A stretch of 64,000 nt of DNA from Psychroserpens sp. Hel_I_66 (GCF_000799465.1 NZ_JUGU01000001.1:1054001-1118000), one strand, 5' to 3'; numbered from the stretch's first letter, positions 1 through 9,546 are shown. Made by a program: numbers and translations. The notes: generated by a model not told the origin, from the sequence alone.

Positions 1-2434
1 CAAAATGGTTCATCACCATTTCACTTATATCAAAGTTTTTAAAATCTCTGGTAAAGGCAATTTTATTCTTTTTGTTTTTATCGTCGTTTATTGTCCATTT
101 GTTCTCTTTAAAAGTAACTTCAGATTTTCTAAAACCAACAACAGATTTATTCGTTTCATCTATGGTATAATACATACTGAGATTAAAGTCATCTGTATTT
201 GTTTTTCCGCCTTTAAATTCAGATTTAATAAAAAGCGTATCACGTTGCGTCACATTAATTAGACTAAATTTTGATACATCATAATACTTTGTACTCAATG
301 TATCAATTTCAATATAGGTATTAAACAAAGGGTTGCTATTATCTATTAATATAGAAATATCATTTGCAAAATAATTAAACAGTTTTATTTGTGGAGAATT
401 GAATGTGAGGTTAAATTGCTTCTCATCGGTCTCGATACGACCTTTGACTCTTGTATTGGGACCAAGCTCTAGTTCGTGGTAAAAGACTTCAACGATTTTA
501 TTGTATATTCTAAAATCGAACTCCAAGTACTGGTCGGTCTCTATCTTATTTGGTATATAATTGGTATAAATGCTTCCTACGGAATTTTCTACAAGCTTAC
601 CTATATCTGCAAACTTGAAATTTCCGCTCATGCTACCTTCAACAATATCTGGTGAATTGATTGTTAGAATTCTTTTTTCATCTTCGAACTTGGATTCTAT
701 CTTGAAATCCTTAAAAAAATATTCTTCATTCTCGTTAATATAAGTTGTGTTTTCAAAATTCAATGTTCCGTAGGCATCATCGATGGTTGAACCTTTTATG
801 GAAGTGATCACATTTCCTCTAAAAACAGAAATACTGTCTTTAGTAATAAAATTCAATGCACGAAGATTTGCATATTCTACATTTGCCTTAAAATCGAGCG
901 AATTTATATTTTGGGATAAATCTGCAAGACCATCAAATTTAAATTTAAAGTTTTTATCTCTTGACTCTAATAGACCATTAAAAATCTGGCTTCCAAGCTT
1001 TCCTGAAATATCAATATCTTGGTAATTGTAATCATTATAATTTAAATGCAATATATTCCCAGTAACTTGAGTGCTTAGGTTTTTAAGTGTAAAACCTTTT
1101 CCATTTACATCTAAATCAAATGATGTGGTTTTTATTTTTTCATCGTTAAGCAACACACCCAGGTCAAATTCATCAAAAACAACATTACCTACATAGCTCG
1201 CATTGTCAATATCATCAACGCGAGTCATTTTCATGTCTGAAACAATCACACCTAAACCTGTAAAGATTTTAATATCTGCATCAATTGTAGTATCTGTGAT
1301 AAAGGATGTGCCAGTAATTGTAAAATCCCCTAATTTTGTAAATACTGAAGGAATTGATTTTCCTAAAATATTTGGCAGTAAAGCGGTTAAATCGTAATAG
1401 TTGGATGATAAATTATCAAAACGACCATTCATTGAAAAATCACCAGTGTCTTTACTAAAAAGGTTTTTGAAGGTGATATCTCCGTAAATCTTACTTCTTC
1501 CGCTGGCATTTAACCTTAGGTTTTGAGCAGTTAAATCATTAAGCGTTCCTGTGAGATTTACATCTAATTTTGCTTTTTGATTGATGCCAAATTCATTATA
1601 AAACGTATTTAGATCGTTTAGAAAAACTTCTGAATCCTTAAAATTTGCTGTCACTTTAACTTTATCCTCAAAATCTTTAAAATCTTCTCGATTGTAGTCA
1701 AAACGCACATTTCCGAGGAGATTAGATTTTTCAGTCTTTATACTTAAATTATTAAAGCTCATATGGTCTAGCGTGTATTCAAAATCGGTTACCATATTTT
1801 TGACATACGCGCCTCTACTATCCTTAAAATTTAATGTATTGACTCGAAGATTGACATCACTGTCTGCAATCACAAAGTTGGTAGCATTGATATTTAAATC
1901 ATAAAACTCTAAAACTTTTTCTGTCTCTCTGTTTTCATCAATTAATCTGAATTTACCATCGTAAATAGACACATCACTGGACGACATTAAGAAACTATTG
2001 TCATCATTTCTTGGATTGTTTTCAGCGAATTTGGCGATAAAAACATCGAAATTCGTACTTGGCTCGCCCTTGTACTTCTTCACATTGAACGTCAAATCCA
2101 TGATATCAATATCACCAAAAGTTAATTTGCCATTTGAAATATTTCTATAATTGAGAATTGAAGTGTTTAACTCATTAATGGCAATAAGCGTGTCTTTTTT
2201 ATAATCTTCGATATAAACTTCTTTGAGCTCTACATCACCATTAAATTGGAGGCCAACTTTACCAATATTTATATTTGTACCGTATTGATCGTTAAGTTCT
2301 TTTGTGACGTATTTTCCTAAACTGGTTTGGACAGCTGGAATAGATAAAATAAGCACCAAAATGATGAACAACAGCAAAATTATTGCTAATATCTTTGATA
2401 CTATTTTTAGGAATTTTTTGATACGACCTGAAAG
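1..2434 (-). CDS. tamB: TamB-like translocation/assembly module, N-terminal part (partial, runs off left edge)
   Basis: The minus strand is open from about 2434 to the window edge (about 810 codons seen). It begins with a basic stretch and one hydrophobic signal-anchor (LLLLFIILVLILSIP), followed by VQTSLGKYVTKEL and long beta-rich AsmA/TamB-type sequence with many NLSS-, DG- and D-x-D-containing strands. TamB proteins are inner-membrane-anchored periplasmic bridges that work with an Omp85 partner in envelope assembly; flavobacterial versions are about 1500 residues, so roughly half is present. It is divergent from tsaD, a neighbourhood I recall from other Flavobacteriia. Oddity: the frame has a TAA at 2435-2437 and no ATG before the signal-anchor, so the start must be a non-ATG codon or the upstream sequence has changed. 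The end coordinate is therefore an upper bound. Confidence 0.8.
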
Positions 2435-2483
2435 TTATAACTTTGACCTCAAAATTAACAATTATTGTGCCTAATTTATATTA

Positions 2484-3506
2484 ATGAGCTCACAAAAAAT
2501 ATATATTCTCGCTATTGAGTCATCTTGTGATGATACTGCTGCTGCTGTGATGTGTAACGGTAAGATTTTAAGCAATATAGTCGCCAATCAAAAAATACAT
2601 GAGGCGTATGGTGGTGTTGTTCCAGAATTAGCCTCTAGGGCACACCAACAAAACATTGTTCCTGTTGTTGATCAAGCACTTAAAAAAGCGAATATTGAAA
2701 AATCCCAATTAAGCGCTATTGCATTTACTCGCGGTCCCGGTTTAATGGGTTCTCTTTTAGTTGGGACCTCTTTTGCGAAGTCTTTAGCTTATGGTTTAAA
2801 CATCCCTTTAATTGATGTTAACCATATGCAAGCCCATATTTTAGCACATTTTATTGAAGAAGAAGAATTTGAAAAACCAATCTTCCCCTTTTTGGCGATG
2901 ACCATTTCTGGTGGTCACACTCAAATTGTAAATGTGAGCTCCCATTTTGGTATGGAAGTTATTGGTGAAACTATTGACGATGCAGTTGGTGAGGCGTTTG
3001 ATAAAAGCGGGAAAATCTTAGGCCTCGGCTATCCTGCTGGTCCAGAAATTGATAGGAGAGCAAAATTAGGAAACCCGAAAGCGTTTCAATTTACCAAACC
3101 AAAAGTTGACGGACTGAATTTTAGTTTCTCTGGATTAAAAACCGCAATCCTTTATTTTGTACAAAAAGAGGTTAAAAAAAACCCAAGTTTCATTGAAGAA
3201 CATCTCAATGACATTTGTGCGTCAATTCAGTACACGATTATCGGGATTTTAATGGACAAGCTAAAGTTAGCAACCAAACAAACCGGGATCAAACATATTG
3301 CAATTGGTGGAGGCGTATCGGCGAACTCTGGGATTAGAAAAGCATTAAAAGATGGTGAGCAAAAATTTGGATGGACAACTTATATACCAAAATTTGAATA
3401 CACTACAGATAATGCAGCAATGATCGCCATTGTTGGACATTTGAAGTTTTTAGAAGGTGATTATGCTGAACAGAGTGTGATGGCTTCTAGTAGACTGAAG
3501 ATTTAG
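2484..3506 (+). CDS. tsaD: tRNA N6-adenosine threonylcarbamoyltransferase TsaD
   Basis: 340 residues, the usual length for bacterial TsaD (Kae1/Gcp family). It transfers threonylcarbamoyl from TC-AMP to A37 of ANN-decoding tRNAs in the cytoplasm, together with TsaB and TsaE. Visible hallmarks are the N-terminal ASKHA phosphate loop (ILAIESSCDDTAAAV), the metal-binding VNHMQAHILAH segment, the SGGHTQIV motif, the DDAVGEAFDK motif, and the C-terminal GGGVSANSGIR and DNAAMIA motifs. The ATG start gives the expected MSSQKIYILAIESSCDD N-terminus. It is transcribed away from tamB, and the pathway partner tsaE lies in the same window at 36032. Confidence 0.96.
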   Translation: MSSQKIYILAIESSCDDTAAAVMCNGKILSNIVANQKIHEAYGGVVPELASRAHQQNIVPVVDQALKKANIEKSQLSAIAFTRGPGLMGSLLVGTSFAKSLAYGLNIPLIDVNHMQAHILAHFIEEEEFEKPIFPFLAMTISGGHTQIVNVSSHFGMEVIGETIDDAVGEAFDKSGKILGLGYPAGPEIDRRAKLGNPKAFQFTKPKVDGLNFSFSGLKTAILYFVQKEVKKNPSFIEEHLNDICASIQYTIIGILMDKLKLATKQTGIKHIAIGGGVSANSGIRKALKDGEQKFGWTTYIPKFEYTTDNAAMIAIVGHLKFLEGDYAEQSVMASSRLKI

Positions 3507-3519
3507 AATCAACAATTGA

Positions 3520-4107
3520 ATGGATACAGAAGTTTATAAAATTAATAGAATATTATGTGATTTTTTAGACGGTCTATTCTTTGGTTTTGGTTTTGTTACC
3601 CTTTTAGTTTTATCAGTTTATCTATTATTCAAAAACGAAGAATTAAAAATTTTTATATATCAGTCTATACTGGTTGCGAAATATTTAGCAATATTCTACT
3701 TTATTATCTATTTATCGTCTCTAACTATTTATTATTCATCTAATGAATTTGATTTTTTTAACATAAGAGCTACGGGACCTTACGCTTGGGCATATTGGTA
3801 TATGCTTTTAAGACCGCTAATTTTTTGTGCTTTACTTCAATTATTTTGGATAAGAAAAATAACTTATAAAATGCGCTATACAACTCTTATCGCTTTATTT
3901 GTATTGATTATCTCTCTATTCTCAGGATCATTTTTCGAAAGATTTGTAATCATTGTTGCTTCGTATAACAGGCAAGAATGGATTAAAGACACGTCTTATA
4001 ATGCTGAAATTTTAATTTTAATGACATCTTACATAGTAGAAAAGTGTATACTTTTTTGCGCTATGGTTTTTATCACTTATTTAATTAAAAAGCCTGTAAA
4101 AATTTGA
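3520..4107 (+). CDS. hypothetical multi-pass membrane protein
   Basis: 195 residues, no family recognised. The ATG lies 13 bases after the tsaD stop, so it is probably co-transcribed. The sequence shows about five hydrophobic segments (near residues 15-38, 45-70, 95-110, 120-140 and 162-185) separated by short polar loops, and aromatic-rich text such as ATGPYAWAYWYMLLRP. There is no signal peptide beyond the first membrane segment and no catalytic motif. Composition matches its neighbours. I would call it an uncharacterised inner-membrane protein; function unknown. Confidence 0.7.
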   Translation: MDTEVYKINRILCDFLDGLFFGFGFVTLLVLSVYLLFKNEELKIFIYQSILVAKYLAIFYFIIYLSSLTIYYSSNEFDFFNIRATGPYAWAYWYMLLRPLIFCALLQLFWIRKITYKMRYTTLIALFVLIISLFSGSFFERFVIIVASYNRQEWIKDTSYNAEILILMTSYIVEKCILFCAMVFITYLIKKPVKI

Positions 4108-4129
4108 AGTAAAATAGAAGAATACAAGT

Positions 4130-4172
4130 GTAATCACATAACGCTTTGCGCCTTTGCGCCTCTGCGAGAGAG
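4130..4172. repeat. TTTGCGCC-type short dispersed repeat (candidate)
   Basis: The spacer between two convergent genes contains GCTTTGCGCCTTTGCGCC followed by TCTGCGAGAGAGAG. The TTTGCG unit is iterated with a period of about 8 bases and is much more GC-rich than the flanks. I recall similar CTTTGCGxCTTTGCG strings as common intergenic repeats in Bacteroidetes genomes; that is from memory, not a search. Only one copy was seen in this window. Confidence 0.4.
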
Positions 4173-4179
4173 AGAAACT

Positions 4180-4962
4180 CTATTCAAACTCCACCGAATT
4201 CAATATCAAACCAGACGCTGGAGCCACATAATCCATAACCTCATTGCTTTCGGGCTTTAGGGAATTTTCAATATAATTTAAGCTTACCTCTCCTCTACCC
4301 AACTTAATGAGTGTTCCCATCATAAGTCGTATTTGGTTTCTAGCAAAGCCTTTGCCTTTTACAATTAAGTTATAGGTATTCTCTGGAAAAAAACTCGCAG
4401 TAAATAATGTGTTTTCAACCAACTCGCAACTATCAATTGTGCGTTCGTATAATCCGTTATCTGTTGCTCTAAAACAATAAGGTTTAAAATTATGGGTACC
4501 TTCAAAAAGTTGAGCGCCTTGTTTCATAATGTCAATATCGAGATCATAAAGAATGGTCGTCATAAATGGTGCACAAAAGGGATGGCATTTTTTTCCGAAG
4601 GTAAATAAATACACATATTCCTTTAATTTTGAGTTTTGAATGATATTGAAATTTGCATCGACTTCCTCAATTTCCAGAGCTCTCAAATCCTGCGGAAGGT
4701 TATAATTAAAAAGCTCCAGAAAAGCAGTTTCATCTTCAATTTTCTCATAAACAAAAAGCTCAAAGGCAGTTTCATTGGCAGAAACCATAGCATCGGTACG
4801 ACCAGAACCTAAAGTCTTAAAGGGTTTCCCATCGAGAATAAAATTAAAGGTTCTGTCAATCATTAAATGCACCGTTTTTAGTTTTGGCTGTTTTTGCCAA
4901 CCATGAAAACGGTAACCCAAATATTGAATCCTAATTAAATAGTAATAGCGTTTCTCGAACAT
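4180..4962 (-). CDS. TruA-family tRNA pseudouridine synthase (divergent paralogue)
   Basis: 260 residues with the TruA fold. The N-terminal RIQYLGYRFHGWQKQP matches the family's YDGT.F.GWQ.Q block, and the catalytic Asp lies in GSGRTDAMVSA. The C-terminal KGKGFARNQIRLMMGTLI matches the family's F.R.MVR.M.G segment. TruA isomerises U38-U40 in the tRNA anticodon arm. Oddity: classical TruA has GRTDxGVHA, whereas this protein has GRTDAMVSA, so the Gly-Val-His after the catalytic Asp are changed. This may be a second TruA-like enzyme with a different target; a canonical truA is expected elsewhere in the genome. The start is an ATG at 4962, about 100 bases from the divergent LytTR gene. Confidence 0.82.
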   Translation of the reverse strand: MFEKRYYYLIRIQYLGYRFHGWQKQPKLKTVHLMIDRTFNFILDGKPFKTLGSGRTDAMVSANETAFELFVYEKIEDETAFLELFNYNLPQDLRALEIEEVDANFNIIQNSKLKEYVYLFTFGKKCHPFCAPFMTTILYDLDIDIMKQGAQLFEGTHNFKPYCFRATDNGLYERTIDSCELVENTLFTASFFPENTYNLIVKGKGFARNQIRLMMGTLIKLGRGEVSLNYIENSLKPESNEVMDYVAPASGLILNSVEFE

Positions 4963-5063
4963 AAAAGCAAGAACGTTATTTTACAGGTTTTTACAAAATT
5001 TTTAAATACATACTTATTGGTAGTTTTAAATTGAAGCTTTATTTTTAACCATAATTCTTTTTT

Positions 5064-5861
5064 GTGTATAAAAACTATCCGTTTGATCCTTCGTTGAAAC
5101 ACCACTTTCTCATTGCTCTGGGATTGGCCATTTGGATTTTTGTATTCTTATATTTTACAGAGCCATTAGATGTGAGTGACTTTAACAACCAAGAAAAACT
5201 CATCTATTTACCGCTTTATGGACTAGTTGGCGCAGCGCTTTATGTTATTGTATTACCGTTTCAAGTGTGGTGGTTTAAAAAAAAGAACAATATTTGGAGC
5301 TTCTCCAGTGAGGTACTCATATTTTCTATTTTTGTGGTAACCGCCATCTTTTCACTGCGCTTATTTTATTTGCAGGTTATTGTAGATTGGCACCCAAACG
5401 CCTACAGTTTTTGGTACCATCTAAAATCTATCATATTTCCAGCTCTTTTAACCATTTTGCCTATTATCATAATTGGTCGTTTTGCCTTCGGAAAATATAA
5501 AGACAAGAAACTTGAGGAAGAAAAAATTGAAATTCAAGGCGAAGGACACTATGAAAGTTTGAGATTATTGCTGAAAGATTTGATCTGTATCCAATCCTCT
5601 GATAATTATGTGGAAGTCTTTTATCTCGACGGAAATGAGCTTAAAAAAAGTTTGATTAGAAATACACTTTCAAAAGTGTCTGATACCTTCCCTGAATTAT
5701 TGCGAACGCATCGCGGATTTTTAATCAATCCGTTTCATTTTCAATCCTGGAAAACTGAAAAAGGAAAGCATATTTTAAACCTGTCGCAATCTATAGAAGT
5801 GCCTATTTCCAAAACTTATCTCGTTGATGTAAAAAGGGAATTAAATTTCACCACAGACTAA
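5064..5861 (+). CDS. membrane-anchored LytTR-family DNA-binding regulator
   Basis: 265 residues with a GTG start (GTG TAT AAA AAC). The first about 145 residues form four hydrophobic segments: HFLIALGLAIWIFVFLYF, a second near residue 50, VLIFSIFVVTAIFSLRLF and IIFPALLTILPIIIIG. The C-terminal about 100 residues form a LytTR domain with DLICIQSSDNYVEVFYLDG, IRNTLSKV and LLRTHRGFLINPFH. This membrane-plus-LytTR layout is common in Bacteroidetes and implies signal reception at the membrane coupled directly to DNA binding, with no receiver domain. No partner kinase is adjacent. The target genes cannot be told from the sequence. Confidence 0.85.
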   Translation: MYKNYPFDPSLKHHFLIALGLAIWIFVFLYFTEPLDVSDFNNQEKLIYLPLYGLVGAALYVIVLPFQVWWFKKKNNIWSFSSEVLIFSIFVVTAIFSLRLFYLQVIVDWHPNAYSFWYHLKSIIFPALLTILPIIIIGRFAFGKYKDKKLEEEKIEIQGEGHYESLRLLLKDLICIQSSDNYVEVFYLDGNELKKSLIRNTLSKVSDTFPELLRTHRGFLINPFHFQSWKTEKGKHILNLSQSIEVPISKTYLVDVKRELNFTTD

Positions 5862-5890
5862 GTGTATTTCACCCCAAACGCACATTATAA

Positions 5891-5922
5891 TTGAATTACT
5901 TGTGATTTCTGAAATACATTTG
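5891..5922 (+). promoter_or_regulatory. Bacteroidetes-type promoter upstream of the S41 protease
   Basis: TTG at 5891-5893 and TACATTTG at 5915-5922 with a 21-base spacer fit the Bacteroidetes sigma-A pattern TTG-N17-21-TAnnTTTG. The ATG of the protease follows 35 bases downstream. Confidence 0.55.
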
Positions 5923-5957
5923 TTTCAGAAAGTTTAATCAAACAAAAATCAATTATC

Positions 5958-7193
5958 ATGAAAAATTTAGCAACATTTAGTCTCTTTTTAGTTTTTTCCT
6001 TCTCTTCTATATTTGCACAAAGTAAAACTTGTGATTGTAAAAAAGACTTGGATTTTGTCGTCGAAAAAATGCAAAAAATGACCTCTTTTAAAAAACAGGT
6101 TAAAGGTGACAAAAAGGATCTTTTTGAGAATACATATCAAGAACTGGCTTCTAAAATGAAAACACCTCTACCAGTAGAAGAATGCTACAAATTATTATTG
6201 CAACAAACGCTTTTAGTTAATGATGTACATTTTAGTCTATCTTATAAAAATGAAATCATTTCAAAAGACATAATTGAAGACAGTTTAAAATTAGCATCTT
6301 TTAAATCTTCAGAAGATTTTAAAAATCATCCAAAAATTAATATTGATCTCAAAGATCTAAAACAAAAGCTCGAAGCAAAACCTTTGGATGCTATAGAGGG
6401 TATTTATAATTATGGCGAATTTCAGAAAATAGGCGTTTATTTTTCCGAAGAAAAAAAGGAATACATTGGCGTTTTATTGGAAAACACGCTGAGCCAATGG
6501 GAAGTCGGAGAGGTTAGATTTCGAGCGATACATACCAATGACAATAAATATAATCTTTATTATTATGATGCAGATACCAGAAAACCTGGATTTGTAAAAA
6601 GTATTTCTTTAGAAAACGGTCGCCTTTGGTCTTACAAAAAAGATGGAAATAATTTTAACCATGAATTGCCAATAAAAGAACAATCTAATTGGGAATTTAA
6701 AAGCATTAACGATAGCACACAGTATATTTATTTAGGCACCTTTAGTAATCGTGACCGTAAAAAGCATAACTCATTCTATGATGAAGTTAAAAGTAAACTA
6801 ACTGCTGAAAATGTGATTGTAGATCTTAGAAGCAACAGTGGTGGCAATGATAAATATTCAGACCCTTATTTGAAATTATTAAAAAACAAAAATGTTTATG
6901 TGCTCACAAATTGTTTTACAGGTAGTAATGGTGAGCAATTTACACATGAGTTGAAAAAACTTAAAAACTCAAAACACTTAGGACAAACCACAAGAGGTGT
7001 TATCGCCTATGGCATGAATTACGGTTATGTATATGATTTGCCATCTGGTAATTTTGAAATTACTCCTACCGATATGAATTTTCACAAATTTATAGAGTTT
7101 GAAGGTAAAGGCATTTTCCCAGAAATACCGCTTGATTTTGATAAAGACTGGGTAGAGCAAACTTTGGAAATCATAGCTTCTGAAAATAAATAA
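5958..7193 (+). CDS. S41 family (C-terminal processing type) peptidase, exported
   Basis: 411 residues. An N-terminal signal peptide (NLATFSLFLVFSFSSIFAQ) predicts export to the periplasm or surface. The C-terminal half shows the S41 core: NVIVDLRSNSGGND, then TNCFTGSNGEQFTHELK, in which the Ser of GSNGE is the likely nucleophile, then TTRGVIAYG. No PDZ domain is evident; the middle region is a beta-rich domain seen in many Bacteroidetes S41 homologues. The substrate is unknown. The gene has its own promoter and a strong terminator (7262-7295), so it is probably monocistronic. Confidence 0.82.
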   Translation: MKNLATFSLFLVFSFSSIFAQSKTCDCKKDLDFVVEKMQKMTSFKKQVKGDKKDLFENTYQELASKMKTPLPVEECYKLLLQQTLLVNDVHFSLSYKNEIISKDIIEDSLKLASFKSSEDFKNHPKINIDLKDLKQKLEAKPLDAIEGIYNYGEFQKIGVYFSEEKKEYIGVLLENTLSQWEVGEVRFRAIHTNDNKYNLYYYDADTRKPGFVKSISLENGRLWSYKKDGNNFNHELPIKEQSNWEFKSINDSTQYIYLGTFSNRDRKKHNSFYDEVKSKLTAENVIVDLRSNSGGNDKYSDPYLKLLKNKNVYVLTNCFTGSNGEQFTHELKKLKNSKHLGQTTRGVIAYGMNYGYVYDLPSGNFEITPTDMNFHKFIEFEGKGIFPEIPLDFDKDWVEQTLEIIASENK

Positions 7194-7261
7194 CAATCTA
7201 AAACGTAAACATGGTTCTAATGCATGATTACACTTTCTTAAATTTTCATTAGACATTAATA

Positions 7262-7295
7262 CTGTCACCAATTAACTTTGGTGACAGTTTTTTTT
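7262..7295 (+). terminator. intrinsic terminator of the S41 protease gene
   Basis: Perfect 8-bp stem CTGTCACC / GGTGACAG (7262-7269 with 7280-7287), 10-base loop, followed by eight T on the plus strand. Confidence 0.85.
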
Positions 7296-7307
7296 AATGA
7301 CATACCA

Positions 7308-7347
7308 TTAAAAAAATAGCTGCTATATCTTTTAAATATAGCAGCTA
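7308..7347 (-). terminator. intrinsic terminator of the T9SS cargo gene
   Basis: Perfect 12-bp inverted repeat TAGCTGCTATAT / ATATAGCAGCTA (7317-7328 with 7336-7347). Seven consecutive A on the plus strand at 7310-7316 read as a T-tract on the minus strand. It sits back-to-back with the plus-strand terminator of the converging gene. Confidence 0.82.
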
Positions 7348-7377
7348 TAAGAATTAGATAAAACTTTAAAAGTATAA

Positions 7378-9105
7378 TTACCTAATTACAAGTTTTTGAG
7401 TTCTTCTGGTATTTGAATTGTCTTCTAACTCTAATATGTAGATACCAGCGCTTAATTGACTAACAGCAATAATATTTCTATCAAGGTTTGAACTTAAATT
7501 ATGTGAGGTAATCATACGACCATTAACATCAAACACGTTAGCTTTTGTATGATTCTCAATTTGACCTGTGATCACAATAGTTTTATTTGTAGTGTCACTA
7601 AAAATATTAACCGCATCTAAAGTTGGGTTCTTATCACTTAAAGCATTTGATGAAAATCTTACCAAAAACTGACCTGTCCCAGATATATCGGTTGTTGGTG
7701 TGAACACATGATCGCTATTGGTTAAAAGAGTAGATGTGTTATTTATAAGGTCATCAAGATAGATATCGATAGTTTCTGGCATATCAGTATTTAAAATGCT
7801 AAATGTAATTTGTTGACCTTGGTCTGCAGTTACATTTAAAGGTACTTCGATGTCGTACATAGCATCTGGGTTCAAAGACTGAATACCAAAAAGCATTCCT
7901 TGATCATTTTCAACTAAACGTGAGCTAATTGAAAGTGCAGTAGGGTTTTGATTGTAAAGTCCAGAATCATATCCAGGATCAAAACCAGTTGTAGCATTAC
8001 TATTGAAATAAAAATCGGTGTTAAAGGTTTGGCTATCAGATTCTATTCCTAATTTAATAAAACCATAATGAGGGGATGTTGTCTCTGATCTCCCTAAAAT
8101 AAAATCATCAGTACCTCCTTCACATCGCATAGAAGTTGTAAAATCAATAAGTCCTCCTCCAGATTTAGCCTTAACAAAAAATCCTTGACCAGGAGCGATC
8201 ATTTCTGTTTCAATTGGAGAATCTAATGTAGCTTGATTCCAAACGGTCCATCCACTTGTTGGATCTCCGTTATATCCATAAATAGACTGATAAGATCCAC
8301 CGTCTAACTGCGATTTATTCAAAGCGAAAAATGCATTAAAATCAATGTATGATGGGTATGGATTACCAATCAGGTTCCAAGAACCACCAGCTGTTGCATC
8401 TGAAATTGGAATATCCAATACATCATCTGTTCTTACTGTTCCAGTAAATGTTAATGCAATTCCATCAATCGTTGCTGCTCTATAGCCAATTCCAGATTCG
8501 ATACCAGTCGCTGCATTAGTAATAATATCATAATTTTGATACGATCCAGCAGATGTCATAAAAGGGGCAAATGCTCTTAAGTCTCCAGAGGCAGCCAACT
8601 TACCAATATTCAATTGCTCAAAGTCTCCAAAAACATCACCAGAAAGTGGTGAGGAAATTAAATCATTTATACCAATTTGGGAGGTATACCTATGATAGTT
8701 TACTGTGCCAATAATTGTTCCATCTGAAACTAGACTTGAATAGAGACTAGATGTAGAATATAAATCTACAGAAACAGTGGTTAGGGTAATATTCTCGTCA
8801 ATGATTACAGTTGCACCAGGATTAACAACCAATGCTTCACAAACTGTATTAGCGGAAATATGTACAGTTCCAGATTCTAAAAAAATAGAATCAATTGAAT
8901 TTACTTCACCTATTGGGTTGCTAGGTATCCAACCATCATCATAAATATAATTTATGGGCACTAATCTTTGAGTCGATTCGGAGGGATTGGAATCATCAAG
9001 AACAATTTTTTGTTCAAAATTTGTTTTTTGTTTTTCTTGTGAACTGACATTATTAAAGCCAATCAAAACAGAGAAAAAAACGAAAGTAGGTAATAGTTTT
9101 TTCAT
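7378..9105 (-). CDS. T9SS type A sorting-domain protein of unknown function
   Basis: 575 residues. It begins with a signal peptide (KLLPTFVFFSVLIGFNNVSSQ) and ends with a type IX secretion C-terminal domain: ANVFDVNGRMI, a middle LSSNLDRNIIAVSQL segment, GIYILELED and the basic end RRTQKLVIR. The central part has VNPGATVIIDENITLT, LISSPLSGDVFGDF and WNLIGNPYPSYIDF, the last being a phrase common in large flavobacterial surface proteins. It is thus secreted across the outer membrane by T9SS and anchored to the surface or released. No enzymatic domain is recognised. The T9SS regulator PorX is at 34299 in this window. Confidence 0.85.
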   Translation of the reverse strand: MKKLLPTFVFFSVLIGFNNVSSQEKQKTNFEQKIVLDDSNPSESTQRLVPINYIYDDGWIPSNPIGEVNSIDSIFLESGTVHISANTVCEALVVNPGATVIIDENITLTTVSVDLYSTSSLYSSLVSDGTIIGTVNYHRYTSQIGINDLISSPLSGDVFGDFEQLNIGKLAASGDLRAFAPFMTSAGSYQNYDIITNAATGIESGIGYRAATIDGIALTFTGTVRTDDVLDIPISDATAGGSWNLIGNPYPSYIDFNAFFALNKSQLDGGSYQSIYGYNGDPTSGWTVWNQATLDSPIETEMIAPGQGFFVKAKSGGGLIDFTTSMRCEGGTDDFILGRSETTSPHYGFIKLGIESDSQTFNTDFYFNSNATTGFDPGYDSGLYNQNPTALSISSRLVENDQGMLFGIQSLNPDAMYDIEVPLNVTADQGQQITFSILNTDMPETIDIYLDDLINNTSTLLTNSDHVFTPTTDISGTGQFLVRFSSNALSDKNPTLDAVNIFSDTTNKTIVITGQIENHTKANVFDVNGRMITSHNLSSNLDRNIIAVSQLSAGIYILELEDNSNTRRTQKLVIR

Positions 9106-9546
9106 AAATTTGAGTTTTTAATATGTGTTAAGAGTGTGGTTTACAAACATATAAAAAACTCAAAAAAAAGATATTTTTTGAAAATAAAATCGATTAAAAA
9201 CAAAATATATTCGTTGAAAGGTAAATATATTCGACAAAATGCATTTATTTCTTATTATCAAGTAAATTTTTTGTCGAAATGTACAGTATTATCAATTTCA
9301 TTTTTCAATCGAACAAGAACAAAAATAAAATAAACCTCAATACCAATAGCTCTTAACTTATTTGAAGTATAATTACCTATTTAAATTTTATGTTCTTTAA
9401 TTTCTACTGAAATTTAAAGCGGAAGAAAATTTTTAGATTATTTTTTTATAAGAATAAAGGGCTATCAAATTAAACATGCTATTTAATTGAAAAACCACAA
9501 TTATTAAAATTGCCTAACTAATCAAAAATTTGATATTGGGAGAAAA
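9106..9546. other. gene-free AT-rich spacer with tandem and inverted short repeats
   Basis: 441 bases between the start of the T9SS cargo gene and the end of hisIE. It contains two direct copies of AAATATATTCG 20 bases apart (9203-9213 and 9223-9233) and the inverted pair CGACAAAA / TTTTGTCG (9232-9239 with 9269-9276). A minus-strand TATGTTTG (9144-9151) resembles the Bacteroidetes -7 box and would serve the T9SS gene. A 65-codon plus-strand ORF here has no family features and was not called. No convincing hisIE terminator was seen. Confidence 0.5.

Noticed and set aside
3520-4107. Possible assignment of the small membrane protein to a named family
   Set aside because: Only hydrophobic segments are visible; no conserved motif supports a name.
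4134-4165. TTTGCGCC string as a possible tRNA or small RNA gene
   Set aside because: No cloverleaf, no T-loop or stable stem, and the sequence is a plain short iteration.
9136-9333. 65-codon plus-strand ORF in the spacer upstream of hisIE
   Set aside because: Lys/Ile/Asn-rich low-complexity reading of AT-rich DNA, no promoter in that direction and overlap with the probable control region of the minus-strand gene.
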